Source: Paenibacillus sp. FSL R7-0204
GTDB lineage: Bacteria > Bacillota > Bacilli > Paenibacillales > Paenibacillaceae
Direction of reading: 5' to 3'
Assembly (NCBI RefSeq): GCF_038002225.1
Contig: NZ_JBBOCA010000001.1
Location: 3,658,001 to 3,722,000, forward strand
Length of the DNA stretch: 64,000 nt
Shown here: positions 8,846 to 17,253 of the stretch, one piece after another
Numbering within the stretch: the first letter of the stretch is position 1
How the letters are laid out: each line of letters begins with the position of its first letter
Notes under the pieces: model-generated
Database searches by the model: none
What the model was told of the DNA's origin: nothing
What the model saw: the letters and a program-made list of their open reading frames with translations, nothing else
Position numbers and translations under genes: made by a program

Positions 8846-10186
8846 ATGAATCCTGCAATAGAGGCAGATGTCGTTGTCGTGGGGGGAGGCCCGGCAGGAA
8901 TCACGGCGGCTATTGCCGCCGGACGGCTGGGAGCACAGACCGTGCTTATTGAACGTTACGGGTTCGTGGGGGGGATGTCCACCGCCGCTATGGTCTATCC
9001 ATGGATGACCTTTCACACCGATAGCGGCGAGCAAGTTATCAAGGGCATCGCCCAGGAAATCGTAGACCGGCTGCAGGCAAACGGCGGTTCGCCGGGCCAT
9101 CTCCGGGATACGGTAGGCTTCGTGCATACGCTTACGCCGTACCATCCTGAGATTTATCAGGTGGTAGCTATAGATATGCTGCATGAAGCGGGAGTGAAGC
9201 TGCTTCTGCACAGCTTTGTGGACGAGGTGAGGGCCAGCGACGGCGTAATCGAACATGTGGTAGTGACTAATAAATCCGGGCGTACGCCTATAAAAGGGCG
9301 CATCTTCGTCGATTGCAGCGGAGACGCCGATGTAGCGAAGCTGTCCGGGGCGGAAACTCTGCAAGGCCGGGACGGGGACAACCGTTCCCAGCCGATGACG
9401 ATGAAGTTCAGAATGCGCGGCGTTGATCTGCACAAGGTCAAAGCGTATATGATTAGCCATCCCGAAGAGTTCTATAGTAAAACGCCGATCGCCGAGCTGC
9501 CGGATCTGCCGCTCACCGGGGTAAGCGGATTCTACTCGCAATGGAAGCGGGCCGAGGTACCGATTAACCGTGACCAGGTATTGTTCTTTGCCGGTCCGGC
9601 AGACGACGAGGTGCTGATCAACTGCACCCGCGTCCAGGGGCTGGATGCAACGAATGCGGAGGACCTGACCTTGGCCGAACAGGAGGGCCGGAAGCAGGTG
9701 CTGCTCATGGCCGAGTTCCTGAAGCGCGACGTTCCGGGCTTCGAACGGGCCTCGATCTCAGCGGTTGCGCCGCAGATCGGCATCCGCGAATCACGGCGGA
9801 TCAAAGGCTATTACCAGCTGACCAAGGAAGATGTCGTAGAAGGCCGGAAATTCAGTGATGTCATTGCCCGGAGCGGCTACCCGATCGACATTCACGATCC
9901 GTCCGGAAAGGGGGTAACGGCCTCCTTCATCGCCGGAGACGGCGCGTACGATATTCCGTACGGTTGTCTGCTATCCGCCAATGTGTCCAATCTGCTGGCC
10001 GCAGGCCGCTGCATCTCGACCTCGCACGAAGCATTGGCCACGACCCGGCTGACACCAAGCTGCATGGCCACGGGCCAGGCGGCCGGAACAGCGGCAGCGC
10101 TCGCAGCGACCGCGGGGGTAAAGCCGCAGGCATTAGATATCCCACAGCTGCAGGAGCAACTGAGGCGGGATGGGGTAGTATTATAG
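8846..10186 (+). CDS. FAD-dependent oxidoreductase (FAD_oxidored family)
   Basis: A 446-residue flavoprotein. The N-terminal FAD-binding motif is VVVVGGGPAGITAAIAAG followed by an acidic residue in LIERYGFVGG; the C-terminal flavin segment is GRCISTSHEALATTR...GQAAGTAAALA. The family includes proteins near xanthan lyase and polysaccharide loci, though the reaction of most is unknown. An in-frame GTG at 8837 lies inside the AAAGGAGTGG ribosome site, so ATG 8846 is the start. It is the last gene of the sugar operon, 22 bases after the permease, and is followed by a palindromic repeat array and the dif-like site B. It probably oxidises the transported sugar or a derivative (inference). Confidence 0.85.
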   Translation: MNPAIEADVVVVGGGPAGITAAIAAGRLGAQTVLIERYGFVGGMSTAAMVYPWMTFHTDSGEQVIKGIAQEIVDRLQANGGSPGHLRDTVGFVHTLTPYHPEIYQVVAIDMLHEAGVKLLLHSFVDEVRASDGVIEHVVVTNKSGRTPIKGRIFVDCSGDADVAKLSGAETLQGRDGDNRSQPMTMKFRMRGVDLHKVKAYMISHPEEFYSKTPIAELPDLPLTGVSGFYSQWKRAEVPINRDQVLFFAGPADDEVLINCTRVQGLDATNAEDLTLAEQEGRKQVLLMAEFLKRDVPGFERASISAVAPQIGIRESRRIKGYYQLTKEDVVEGRKFSDVIARSGYPIDIHDPSGKGVTASFIAGDGAYDIPYGCLLSANVSNLLAAGRCISTSHEALATTRLTPSCMATGQAAGTAAALAATAGVKPQALDIPQLQEQLRRDGVVL

Positions 10187-10203
10187 AGCTGCGGAGCGGG
10201 AAG

Positions 10204-10333
10204 GTAGTCGAAAAACCGACCACATTGGGCACTGGGAGGGTTCGTAGGTGGAATGTAGTCGGAAAACCGATTACATTGGGCACTGGGAGGGTCCGTGGGC
10301 GGAATATAGTCGGAAAACCGATTGCATTAGGCT
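10204..10333 (+). repeat. Palindromic tandem repeat array (REP-like), three units
   Basis: Three units of about 50 bp share the core TAGTCGRAAAACCGAYYRCATT, each able to fold into a short hairpin (GTAATCG/CGATTAC type), separated by a GC-rich spacer GGGCACTGGGAGGGT. The same core occurs at 50698 and twice near 52050, so this is a dispersed family in this genome. It begins right after the stop of the FAD oxidoreductase gene. Confidence 0.8.
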
Positions 10334-10369
10334 AGTGCAGCGGCGTTTAGTTGCAGTATAATCATTATT

Positions 10370-10397
10370 CTGCAACATAACAATTATTATGTTAACT
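10370..10397 (+). other. dif-like XerCD recombination site B (candidate)
   Basis: Left arm CTGCAACATAA (10370-10380), centre CAATTA, right arm TTATGTTAACT (10387-10397). Same orientation, spacing and right arm as sites A and C. It lies between the 3' ends of two convergent genes, so it cannot be a promoter operator. Downstream, the stretch to the terminator (AACTTATT, then an AAGAGTTA-like block, then the AATAAACCCC terminator) resembles the sequence after site A. Confidence 0.5.
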
Positions 10398-10440
10398 TAT
10401 TAACGATCACAAGAGTTAAAAACAATGATAAGTATATATT

Positions 10441-10482
10441 AATAAACCCCAAACCCGCTTTACAGCAGGTCTGGGGTTTATT
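10441..10482. terminator. Bidirectional terminator between convergent genes
   Basis: AATAAACCCCAAACC pairs with GGTCTGGGGTTTATT around a short loop. It serves the FAD oxidoreductase side and the MFS gene on the other strand, and resembles the terminator at 2106-2149. Confidence 0.75.
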
Positions 10483-10497
10483 AATGTGTTCAACGTC

Positions 10498-11739
10498 TCA
10501 AGCGCCAACCCGCCTTGCTTCAGTGGCTTCGGCGGCCTCGCGGATACGGAGTCTTTTATGCGCGGTAATCAGGAAAGGAAGACCGAGCGCCGTGGTCAGC
10601 GCAAGCGGTACGAACACAGCAGGCCCGTTCAGAACGCCGAACTGATCCAGCAGCAATCCTCCGAGAATAGGCGCCATAACGCTGCCTATATTATTGAAGC
10701 CAATCGTACCGAAGTAAGTGCCTTTCCACTCTGGCTTGGCAATCCGGTCGATCAGCATATCCATCATCGTGAAGAGCAGGACCTCTCCTACAGTGAACAG
10801 AACCACGCTGAACATCAGGAGAGGAACCCCTCCAGGCATCCCGAACAGCAGCAGACTAAGGGCTACGCAGACATTACCCAGAATCAGAGGAATTATCGGC
10901 GCGAACTTGCTGGCTGTACGCACGATAGGATACTGTACGACCAGCACCGTCACTGCATTAAGCGACAGCATATAAGAGAAAACTTGGCTGCCATTACTGA
11001 AAAGGGGGTTCATCGCGAGATACTGCGCCAGTGTGGAACTGAAGTGTCCATATCCTAGTACGCAAAAAATAGTTCCCAGCAGAACGGGCAGGAATACCTT
11101 GTCCCGGCCGGTGACCGCTAACGCATCCAGCAGCTTCGGGGTGCGGGCTTCTCCATGCACAGGCAGGCTGGCACGATGGACCGAGAATTGCAGGAACAGA
11201 ACAAGGCCATAGGCGATATAGACGATCCCTGCGATCATGAACGGGAAGGTGGACTTGGCGGAGCCGAGCTGGAGGCCGATGATCGGGCCGAAGACCACAC
11301 CCAGATTCACTGCCGCATACCGCAGATTGAAGACCAGTAGTTTTTGCTCCGGCGGGGTGATATCCGACAATAATGCCCGTGAAGTCGGTTCAAACACGGC
11401 GCGGCAAAGTCCATTGAGCGTGTTCACCAGGAAAAACACCCATAAATGCTGCGCTGCCGCGAAGCCGAAGAATACGCAGGCCCAGCCGAAGACGGAGACC
11501 AGCATGACGATCCGGCGCCCGATCACATCCGAGATATATCCGCCGTAGAAGCTGATCATTACCCCAGCCAGCGAGCTGACGGCCACCGTGAACCCGGTCT
11601 GGGTTGCGGAAGCGCCAAGCACCTGCGTGAGATAGATAGAGAGAAAAGGAATGCTCATTGAAGTAACCAGCCGGCCGAACATCGTTCCGATGATAATGGT
11701 CCAGGCCAGCGGGTGAATATGGCGCAGATGTTGTTTCAT
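10498..11739 (-). CDS. MFS transporter (12-TM efflux type)
   Basis: A 413-residue major facilitator with twelve hydrophobic helices. The motif-A-like loop between TM2 and TM3 reads GGYISDVIGRRIVML. It opens MKQHLRHIHPLAWTIIIGTM behind AGGAGACAGG. This size and loop are typical of drug or metabolite exporters of the DHA1 class, sometimes annotated as MDR transporters. It is divergent from the SgrR-like regulator, a classical regulator-exporter arrangement, so the substrate may be whatever that regulator's solute-binding domain recognises (inference). Confidence 0.88.
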   Translation of the reverse strand: MKQHLRHIHPLAWTIIIGTMFGRLVTSMSIPFLSIYLTQVLGASATQTGFTVAVSSLAGVMISFYGGYISDVIGRRIVMLVSVFGWACVFFGFAAAQHLWVFFLVNTLNGLCRAVFEPTSRALLSDITPPEQKLLVFNLRYAAVNLGVVFGPIIGLQLGSAKSTFPFMIAGIVYIAYGLVLFLQFSVHRASLPVHGEARTPKLLDALAVTGRDKVFLPVLLGTIFCVLGYGHFSSTLAQYLAMNPLFSNGSQVFSYMLSLNAVTVLVVQYPIVRTASKFAPIIPLILGNVCVALSLLLFGMPGGVPLLMFSVVLFTVGEVLLFTMMDMLIDRIAKPEWKGTYFGTIGFNNIGSVMAPILGGLLLDQFGVLNGPAVFVPLALTTALGLPFLITAHKRLRIREAAEATEARRVGA

Positions 11740-11883
11740 TTGAATCCCTGTCTCCTAGTCCATATTTTGAATGTGATGAATGCTTCTTATTGAATGATTA
11801 TGTATAATTGTATAGAACAAAGGGGGAAATAAAAGTGTAAGAATTATATGTCGCTTTTCACCTTTTAAAAGGAGCTTGAGAAC

Positions 11884-13668
11884 ATGGACACCAGCAGCAC
11901 GAATTATCTTTGTTTGGCCGCAGCCCTGGCTCCGGCATATAGTCTCCAGCAGCCGATTCCGGTGACGATTGAGCAGTTGACCAGAATCCTGTGCTGCACA
12001 CCGCGCAACGTGAAGTTTATTCTGCGGAAGCTGGAGGAGCAGCAGCTGATTGCCTGGATACCCGGAAGAGGGAGAGGGAATCGCTCGGAGATGACTTTTT
12101 TACGTCATATGGATGAGGTGCTAGAGGAGCGGTTTCAGGAGCTGGTCAGCAAAGGCCGGATTAAGCCTGCTATCGAATTGATTGGTCAATACCCGGTTAA
12201 CGAGCCGCTCAAAGAGCGTTTGTTGGCGGTTCTCGATATGCAAATGGGCTTCTGGAGTGAACCCGGCTCCACATCCGGGCAGGAGGTGCTGCGAATCTCC
12301 CGTAACCGTGCGATGGAGAAGCTGGACCCGGCTACCGTATACACCGCTTTTGAGACCTATTTGCTGGGGCATATTTGCAGTACCTTGATTACCTATGATG
12401 CACAGAACGGGGTCTTCCTGCCGGGGCTAGCTCACACGTGGGAGGCTAATGAGAGTAATACAAGCTACCTGTTCTATTTGCGCAAGGGGGTGCGATTCCA
12501 CCACGGCCGGATGATGACATCACGGGATGTAAAGGAAACCCTCCAGCGTCTGATCGGACTTAGAAGTCCGGCGATCTGTCATTTTGAGGATATCATTCAT
12601 GTGGAGCTGGAGGGAGACTACCGTATCCGGTTCGATCTGGTGCAGCCTAATTTCTTCTTCCTGCATCTGTTCAGCTCGATCTATATGTCAATTGTTCCGT
12701 ACGATGTGGATTTCGCTGTGCATCCGGTCGGCACGGGGCCCTATCAGGTACTGGATCTGAGTCAGGATGTGCTTGTACTCGGCGCTTACGATCTCTATTA
12801 TGGAATCCGCCCTCTGCTGGACCGGGTCGAGATCTGGTACCTGCCGCATTTGGCTTCGGGGGTCCGTCAATATCAGTTAACGGATGCCAGCAGCAGCCCC
12901 AGCAGCGTGCCTGGAGCGGAGGAGAGGGAGAGCCACAGTATCGATTATCCGGCTGTCGGGTGCAGGTACCTTTTGTTTAATTTTCGAAAAGAAGGCGTAC
13001 ACCATCATCCCGCAGTCCGGCAGGCCGTGCGCATCCTGTATAATCAGCTTGCGCTGATCCGTGAGCTGGGAGGCAACCGGATTATGCCGGCCGACAGCTT
13101 CCTTCCCTGGCAGAGCAGTAAGCGCGAGTTCGAACAACCATTATTAGAGGAAGCGAGAGTGCTGCTTCAGGAAGGCGGCTACCGAGGAGAAGCAGTGAAT
13201 CTGGCCTACCGCACGCACCAGGAGGAGCGGGATGAGGCACTTTGGCTGCAGGAGCGTAGCAGGAAGATCGGATTACAGCTTGAGCTGCATCCTTTAGCTG
13301 AGTACAGTCTGCCGGACTTAATTCACCATGCGGACCTTGTGATCTGCGAAGAGGTGCTGGAGGATGACTGGCAGTGGGGGATGATCAATTATTTTCGCAA
13401 TGAGTCGAATTATCTGCATCACCTGCTGCTGGACAGCCAGAAGTCTGAGCTTACAGAGGTGCTGAAGCCTTTCGCCCGGCTGGCGGCCGGGGAGAGGGCA
13501 GAGGTGCTGGAGTTGGCCGAAGGCAAGCTGCGGGATAACGGGTGGGTGCTGTATGGCTGTCACATGAATAAAAAGGCGCAATTAAGTCAAAATCTATTCG
13601 GACTCGAACCCGGCTCCTTCGGATTTCTGGATATCTCCAAGCTGTGGGTGAAATCGGGGTTTCAGTAG
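11884..13668 (+). CDS. SgrR-like transcriptional regulator with solute-binding domain
   Basis: A 594-residue protein fusing an N-terminal DNA-binding domain (about residues 20-110; TIEQLTRILCCTPRNVKFILRKLEEQQLI is helix-turn-helix-like) to a family-5 solute-binding domain (about 150-560; features such as LPGLAHTWEANE, LRKGVRFHHGRMMTSRDV and PVGTGPYQV match oligopeptide/nickel-binding proteins). It has no signal peptide, so the binding domain senses a cytoplasmic ligand, as in E. coli SgrR. ATG follows AAAAGGAGC. It is divergent from the MFS exporter, which is its likely target. Confidence 0.88.
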   Translation: MDTSSTNYLCLAAALAPAYSLQQPIPVTIEQLTRILCCTPRNVKFILRKLEEQQLIAWIPGRGRGNRSEMTFLRHMDEVLEERFQELVSKGRIKPAIELIGQYPVNEPLKERLLAVLDMQMGFWSEPGSTSGQEVLRISRNRAMEKLDPATVYTAFETYLLGHICSTLITYDAQNGVFLPGLAHTWEANESNTSYLFYLRKGVRFHHGRMMTSRDVKETLQRLIGLRSPAICHFEDIIHVELEGDYRIRFDLVQPNFFFLHLFSSIYMSIVPYDVDFAVHPVGTGPYQVLDLSQDVLVLGAYDLYYGIRPLLDRVEIWYLPHLASGVRQYQLTDASSSPSSVPGAEERESHSIDYPAVGCRYLLFNFRKEGVHHHPAVRQAVRILYNQLALIRELGGNRIMPADSFLPWQSSKREFEQPLLEEARVLLQEGGYRGEAVNLAYRTHQEERDEALWLQERSRKIGLQLELHPLAEYSLPDLIHHADLVICEEVLEDDWQWGMINYFRNESNYLHHLLLDSQKSELTEVLKPFARLAAGERAEVLELAEGKLRDNGWVLYGCHMNKKAQLSQNLFGLEPGSFGFLDISKLWVKSGFQ

Positions 13669-13673
13669 AATCT

Positions 13674-13717
13674 AAAAAACGGCCTGCTTCCCCCTTCAGG
13701 AGAGCAGGCCGTTTTTT
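13674..13717. terminator. Strong terminator after the SgrR-like gene
   Basis: AAAAAACGGCCTGCT pairs with AGCAGGCCGTTTTTT. The A-tract and T-tract on both sides make it bidirectional, also serving the small gene on the minus strand. Confidence 0.9.
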
Positions 13718-13740
13718 GTGGATGAAAGTTACACCGTAAA

Positions 13741-13914
13741 TCAGACCGCTTGCTGCTGCTTGCCGTCACATTTTTTGCAGACCGTCAGCTTCTCGCCCTC
13801 CGGGCCCTTGCCGAAATACAAAAGCTTGATCCGGATGCTTCCGCAAATCGGACAGGTGCCCCTGGCCCGTGAGGGGGTAGTGTGAAGTGCTTTGCCGCGC
13901 TTATTTTTAGACAT
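13741..13914 (-). CDS. Small zinc-ribbon-like protein
   Basis: A 57-residue basic protein with two CxxC pairs (CPIC and CKKC) about 20 residues apart, a likely zinc ribbon. The basic N-terminus (MSKNKRGKALH) and Thr/Arg-rich segment suggest nucleic-acid binding. An in-frame ATG farther upstream (13965) would add 17 residues; I prefer 13914 because the shorter product begins with a typical MSKNKRG sequence, although its Shine-Dalgarno is weak. I do not recognise a named family. It is transcribed convergently with the SgrR-like gene. Confidence 0.6.
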   Translation of the reverse strand: MSKNKRGKALHTTPSRARGTCPICGSIRIKLLYFGKGPEGEKLTVCKKCDGKQQQAV

Positions 13915-14065
13915 GATAGACCCAGCTTTATCATCGTATACCCCATCGTATGCCCAGATGATCATTAAGACGCTTGTAATTATTCCATTAGTGTAATTTA
14001 TAGTAATACAAGTATGGCACTCTATGCTATATTGACAATATCTCTAATCACCAAAGGAGGAAAAA

Positions 14066-15070
14066 ATGACTGACTTATCTTTTACCCTGTGGAATGATTT
14101 GGACCGGTTTGAATGGGGAGACTATAGCGTCCGCACGGGAAGTTATAGGGGCCGTCAAGCGGCATATCTCGAACAAGCCTGTTCCGCAGTATTCCTTCGC
14201 GAGGACATTCCCTATCCCTGTTATCGTCTTCAAGCTGAGGTTGCGATTCCGGGAGAAGTAGGTTTTGTTGGACTTATATTCGGTGCTAAGGATGTATGTA
14301 ATTATGAGCTGGTCTATTTGGCTCCAGTCGAAATTCAATACGACCCCGTTATGAATGGCTCAATGACCTGGCAAATTTACAATGGCCCTAAGTATCAAAA
14401 GCCCTTGCCCAATACGACGGGGAAATGGGTGAATTTTGCCGTAGAGGTGCAGCCTGAAGGTGTAAAGGTCTATATGGGAGATGAGTCCGCTCCTCAACTG
14501 GTGATTCCTAATCTTAAGCACGGAATTCCTGCCGGAAAGATAGGGTTCTGGGGATTCGCCCCTTGCTACATACGCAATCTTGTGGTCGAAGAAATACAAC
14601 CTGCCCCTATCCCGCAAAGTGAAACGGATCTAAATCAGTTGTCCGCCGATACCTTTGTAACCGAATGGATAGTTTCCGCATTGCCTGGGAGTGGATGGAA
14701 AAGAGCCGTTATAGAAGAAAATGGAATCCTGAACCTCAATCGCTGCTTCACTGCGAAGCAAATGAGCGTGCTGCAGGCAAGAAGTATCTTTCATCTCCCG
14801 AAAGAGGCAGAGAGTTACGTAACCTTAGGTTTCAGTGACCAAGTGCGTTTGTGGGTTAATGAAGAGGAAATCTACCAGGGAACCTGGTGTTGGAATCCTA
14901 ACGTAAGTGATGGGCGTATTCGTTCAGATTATGCCAGAGTGCCCGTTCAGTGGAGAGCCGGAAGGAACACCATTCGCGCTGAAGTGATGAATACAGAGCA
15001 GTTTGGCTGGGGACTCTGTGTACGGACAGGACTGTCCGACATGACATACATAACTGAAGAGGATGAATGA
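14066..15070 (+). CDS. Two-domain beta-sandwich protein (LamG/concanavalin-like)
   Basis: A 334-residue protein without signal peptide or membrane segment. The N-terminal part (about residues 1-175; RLQAEVAIPG, VGFVGLIFGAKD, WVNFAVEVQPEGVKVYMG, GKIGFWGFAPCYIRNLVVEE) has the strand pattern of the concanavalin-like fold seen in DUF1080/LamG domains. The C-terminal part (about 195-330) looks like a second beta-sandwich resembling galactose-binding modules (YVTLGFSDQVRLWVNEEEIYQG, WRAGRNTIRAEVMN). Likely a carbohydrate-related binding protein; function unknown. Its DNA is visibly more AT-rich than the neighbouring genes, which hints at separate acquisition. ATG follows AAAGGAGG. Confidence 0.7.
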   Translation: MTDLSFTLWNDLDRFEWGDYSVRTGSYRGRQAAYLEQACSAVFLREDIPYPCYRLQAEVAIPGEVGFVGLIFGAKDVCNYELVYLAPVEIQYDPVMNGSMTWQIYNGPKYQKPLPNTTGKWVNFAVEVQPEGVKVYMGDESAPQLVIPNLKHGIPAGKIGFWGFAPCYIRNLVVEEIQPAPIPQSETDLNQLSADTFVTEWIVSALPGSGWKRAVIEENGILNLNRCFTAKQMSVLQARSIFHLPKEAESYVTLGFSDQVRLWVNEEEIYQGTWCWNPNVSDGRIRSDYARVPVQWRAGRNTIRAEVMNTEQFGWGLCVRTGLSDMTYITEEDE

Positions 15071-15206
15071 ATTCATGCTGAATCAACGAATAATATAGCT
15101 AAGCAGAAACGGCTGCGCCATCCATAGGGACGGGGTGGCCTTTTCTATGAGTAAGAGCTTAATCATGCTTGTACCACAGAAAAATGGCCATATCTGCTCT
15201 AAAAAA

Positions 15207-15236
15207 ACAGCGTATAACATAAATTATACGCTGTTT
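15207..15236. terminator. Perfect 12-bp-arm hairpin, probable terminator
   Basis: AACAGCGTATAA pairs perfectly with TTATACGCTGTT around a 6-base loop, with an A-run before it. It probably ends transcription of the LamG-like gene, although it lies about 140 bases after the stop. Confidence 0.6.
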
Positions 15237-15407
15237 AGCTTCAGATCGACTTTTATAACACTTCTCGCACTAGTTGTCACCTTAAATAGAGTAATTTCAG
15301 TAGAATAATATAATAATAATGGAATTAATACCCATTCATAGAATGTTGCAGAGAATGTATCTGTTCTTTCTCCTCTTCGGATTGCGGAACCCATGCTATA
15401 CTATCAA

Positions 15408-15508
15408 GTGGAAACGGCATTGCCGTCCCTTTAAAGGACGGTACCGTTTCAGCGAGAAATAGAAGGATAATTTATAGTGTGAAGCATATAAATTCTTCTA
15501 TTTTAAAA
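15408..15508 (+). repeat. Two-hairpin dispersed repeat, copy 1
   Basis: An element of about 100 bp. Hairpin 1: AAACGG..TTGCCGTCC paired with GGACGGTACCGTTT around TTTAAA. Linker CAGCGAG. Hairpin 2: AAATAGAAGGATAATTTATA paired with TATAAATTCTTCTATTT. Near-identical copies lie at 38414-38517 and 43607-43708. No ORF inside, so any movement would depend on other functions. Confidence 0.85.
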
Positions 15509-15530
15509 AACATACGCTGGAGGGAGTCCA

Positions 15531-16750
15531 TTGATTCATAGCAACAAGCAGCATAAATGGAGATCAGACAAGCTGGCTCATCTGGGATCATCGATTTTTG
15601 CCGAGGTGGCGGCCTGGAAGTCGGAAGCCCGGCAATCGGGACTGAGCATTATTGATCTTGGCATTGGCAGTCCGGACCGGGCGCCTCTGCCCGGGATTCG
15701 TCAGACGTTAAGTGATGCGGTGCTTCGGGAGGATAGTTATGCTTATCCGTCGTCCAAGGGGAGTGCAGCGTTCCGCAATCAGGCAGCGAGATGGATGCAG
15801 TGGCGAATTGCGCAGAGGTTGATCCGGAGGAGGAGATTGTGTCATTGATGGGTTCGCAGGACGGGCTGGCGCATCTGGCACTAGCTATCTGCAACCCTGG
15901 TGATCTGGCGATTGTGCCGGACCCCGGTTATCCCATTTATTCAGGGGCGCTTGCCATAGCAGGGGTTAGGTCTTGGATGCTGCCGCTCTTGGAGGAGAAT
16001 GCGTTCCGGCCGGATCTGGAGCGAATTCCTGAGGAGGTCTGGCGCGAAGCAGCTTTTATCCTGCTCAGTTTTCCCGGCAATCCGATTTCGGTTACGGTGG
16101 ATCTGGCTTATATGGAGCGGCTAGTGGAGCTTGCCCGTAAGTGGGATGTGCTGATTGTGCATGATCTGGCTTATTCAGAGATGGGGTTCGATGGATACCG
16201 GCCGATCAGCATCCTCCAGGTGCCTGGGGCGCGTGATACCGCCGTTGAATTCCATTCTTTCTCCAAAAGCTTCAACATGGCCGGCTGCCGCATCGGCTTC
16301 ATGACGGGGAATGCTCAGGCCGTCGGTGCGCTGCGGGAGCTAAAAAGCAATGTGGATTATGGCGTCTTCGAGCCGATTCAGGAAGCGGCGGTTGTGGCTC
16401 TGGAGCAAGCGATGGACTCCGGGCAGGACCATGGAGTGGCTGCGCTCTATGAGCGGCGGCGGAATCTTGTGGTAGAGGCGCTGCTTCTTGAAGGGTGGGC
16501 GGTGCCCTCGCCGGAAGCTGCTATGTTTATTTGGGCAAGGCTGCCGGATACCTATGGGAGTACAGGAGAAGCCGGAAGTTCGCGCCGCTTCGCGCATGAC
16601 CTGCTGCTGAGAACCGGAGTAGCCGTCATTCCGGGAGATGCTTTTGGCAGCCAGGGGGAAGGGTATGTGCGGATCGCATTGGTAGAGGAGGAGGAACGTC
16701 TGCTGGATGCTGCCCGGAGAATCGGGGAGTTTCTGCGTTCGGGCAAGTAA
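15531..16750 (+). pseudogene. Class I/II PLP aminotransferase, frameshifted
   Basis: An aspartate/LL-diaminopimelate-type aminotransferase of roughly 405 residues. The TTG start at 15531 follows GGAGGGAG and gives the family-like opening SDKLAHLGSSIFAEVAAWK. The upstream frame runs to 15848, but similarity leaves it at about 15805-15815 (after ARWMQWR) and continues in the next frame (EVDPEEEIVSLMGSQDGLAHL) to 16750. Restoring one missing base near CGAATTGCGCAGAGG would join the two. The PLP-binding lysine segment FHSFSKSFNMAGCRIG and the rest of the C-terminal half are intact. Either a recent deletion or a sequencing error. Confidence 0.85.
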
Positions 16751-16767
16751 TGTTGAGAAGTGCCGTT

Positions 16768-16795
16768 TAGTAACATAATAAATATTATGTTAACT
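16768..16795 (+). other. dif-like XerCD recombination site C (candidate)
   Basis: Left arm TAGTAACATAA (16768-16778), centre TAAATA, right arm TTATGTTAACT (16785-16795), followed by TAT as at the other sites. It lies 17 bases after the aminotransferase stop. Unlike sites A and B it is not followed by the AATAAACCCC terminator. Confidence 0.5.
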
Positions 16796-16862
16796 TATAT
16801 AATTCGCGGATCTGAATTCGGGGTAATAAGGATCAACTACAGTTATTCAGGAGGTTGACCTT

Positions 16863-17219
16863 ATGGGATTTAACATTGGAGGATTAGGCGATAAAATACA
16901 AGGAGTAGCAGGTTCCCTCAAAGAAGGTAAGGTAGGAGAACTGTTACAGAAGCTCCCGCTGGACAAACTGCCTGTCGAGCAACTGCTGCAGAAGCTCCCG
17001 CTGGATCAGCTGCTATCGAGTTCTTTTCTGCAAAAGTTCACTCCCTTCGAGTCCTTGAAGGATTTGCTGCAAAAAGGGGGATTCTCTGCCGGCTCGGCAG
17101 AGGAGATAAAGTCGCTCCCGCAGGATCAGCTGGATGAGCATGTATCGAAGACTACTTCCTTCGGTTCACTGAAGGATATGCTGATCAAAGCAGTGGAGTT
17201 CTATTCCCAGCGGAAATAG
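16863..17219 (+). CDS. Hypothetical protein with LLQKLPLD repeats
   Basis: A 118-residue protein I do not recognise. It contains two exact repeats of the block QKLPLDKL/QKLPLDQL spaced about 16 residues apart, a related LLQKGG segment, and two SLKDLL/SLKDML blocks. The composition is helical and amphipathic, without signal peptide or obvious membrane span. The start has an excellent ribosome site (CAGGAGGTTGACC). It stands alone between the dif-like site C and a terminator shared with the next gene. Confidence 0.65.
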   Translation: MGFNIGGLGDKIQGVAGSLKEGKVGELLQKLPLDKLPVEQLLQKLPLDQLLSSSFLQKFTPFESLKDLLQKGGFSAGSAEEIKSLPQDQLDEHVSKTTSFGSLKDMLIKAVEFYSQRK

Positions 17220-17253
17220 ACGATATCTACAAGCAGATATACACGAAACGAAA

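Larger units (their letters stand above)
15071..15530. other. Gene-free stretch with terminator and mobile repeat
   Basis: No supported gene is seen in these 460 bases. The stretch holds a short GC-rich imperfect stem near 15110-15142, a 12-bp-arm hairpin at 15207-15236 and a copy of the two-hairpin repeat at 15408-15508, which ends only about a dozen bases before the ribosome site of the aminotransferase gene. Confidence 0.7.

Noticed and set aside
8786..9541. Long open frame on the minus strand opposite the FAD oxidoreductase
   Set aside because: A shadow of a GC-rich coding gene; no ribosome site and no recognisable domain.
10204..10333. CRISPR-like array
   Set aside because: Only three units, repeats are imperfect and palindromic, spacers are near-identical, and no cas genes are present.
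9964..10335. Plus-strand frame running through the end of the oxidoreductase and the repeat array
   Set aside because: It overlaps a certain gene and the repeats, and has no independent start signal.
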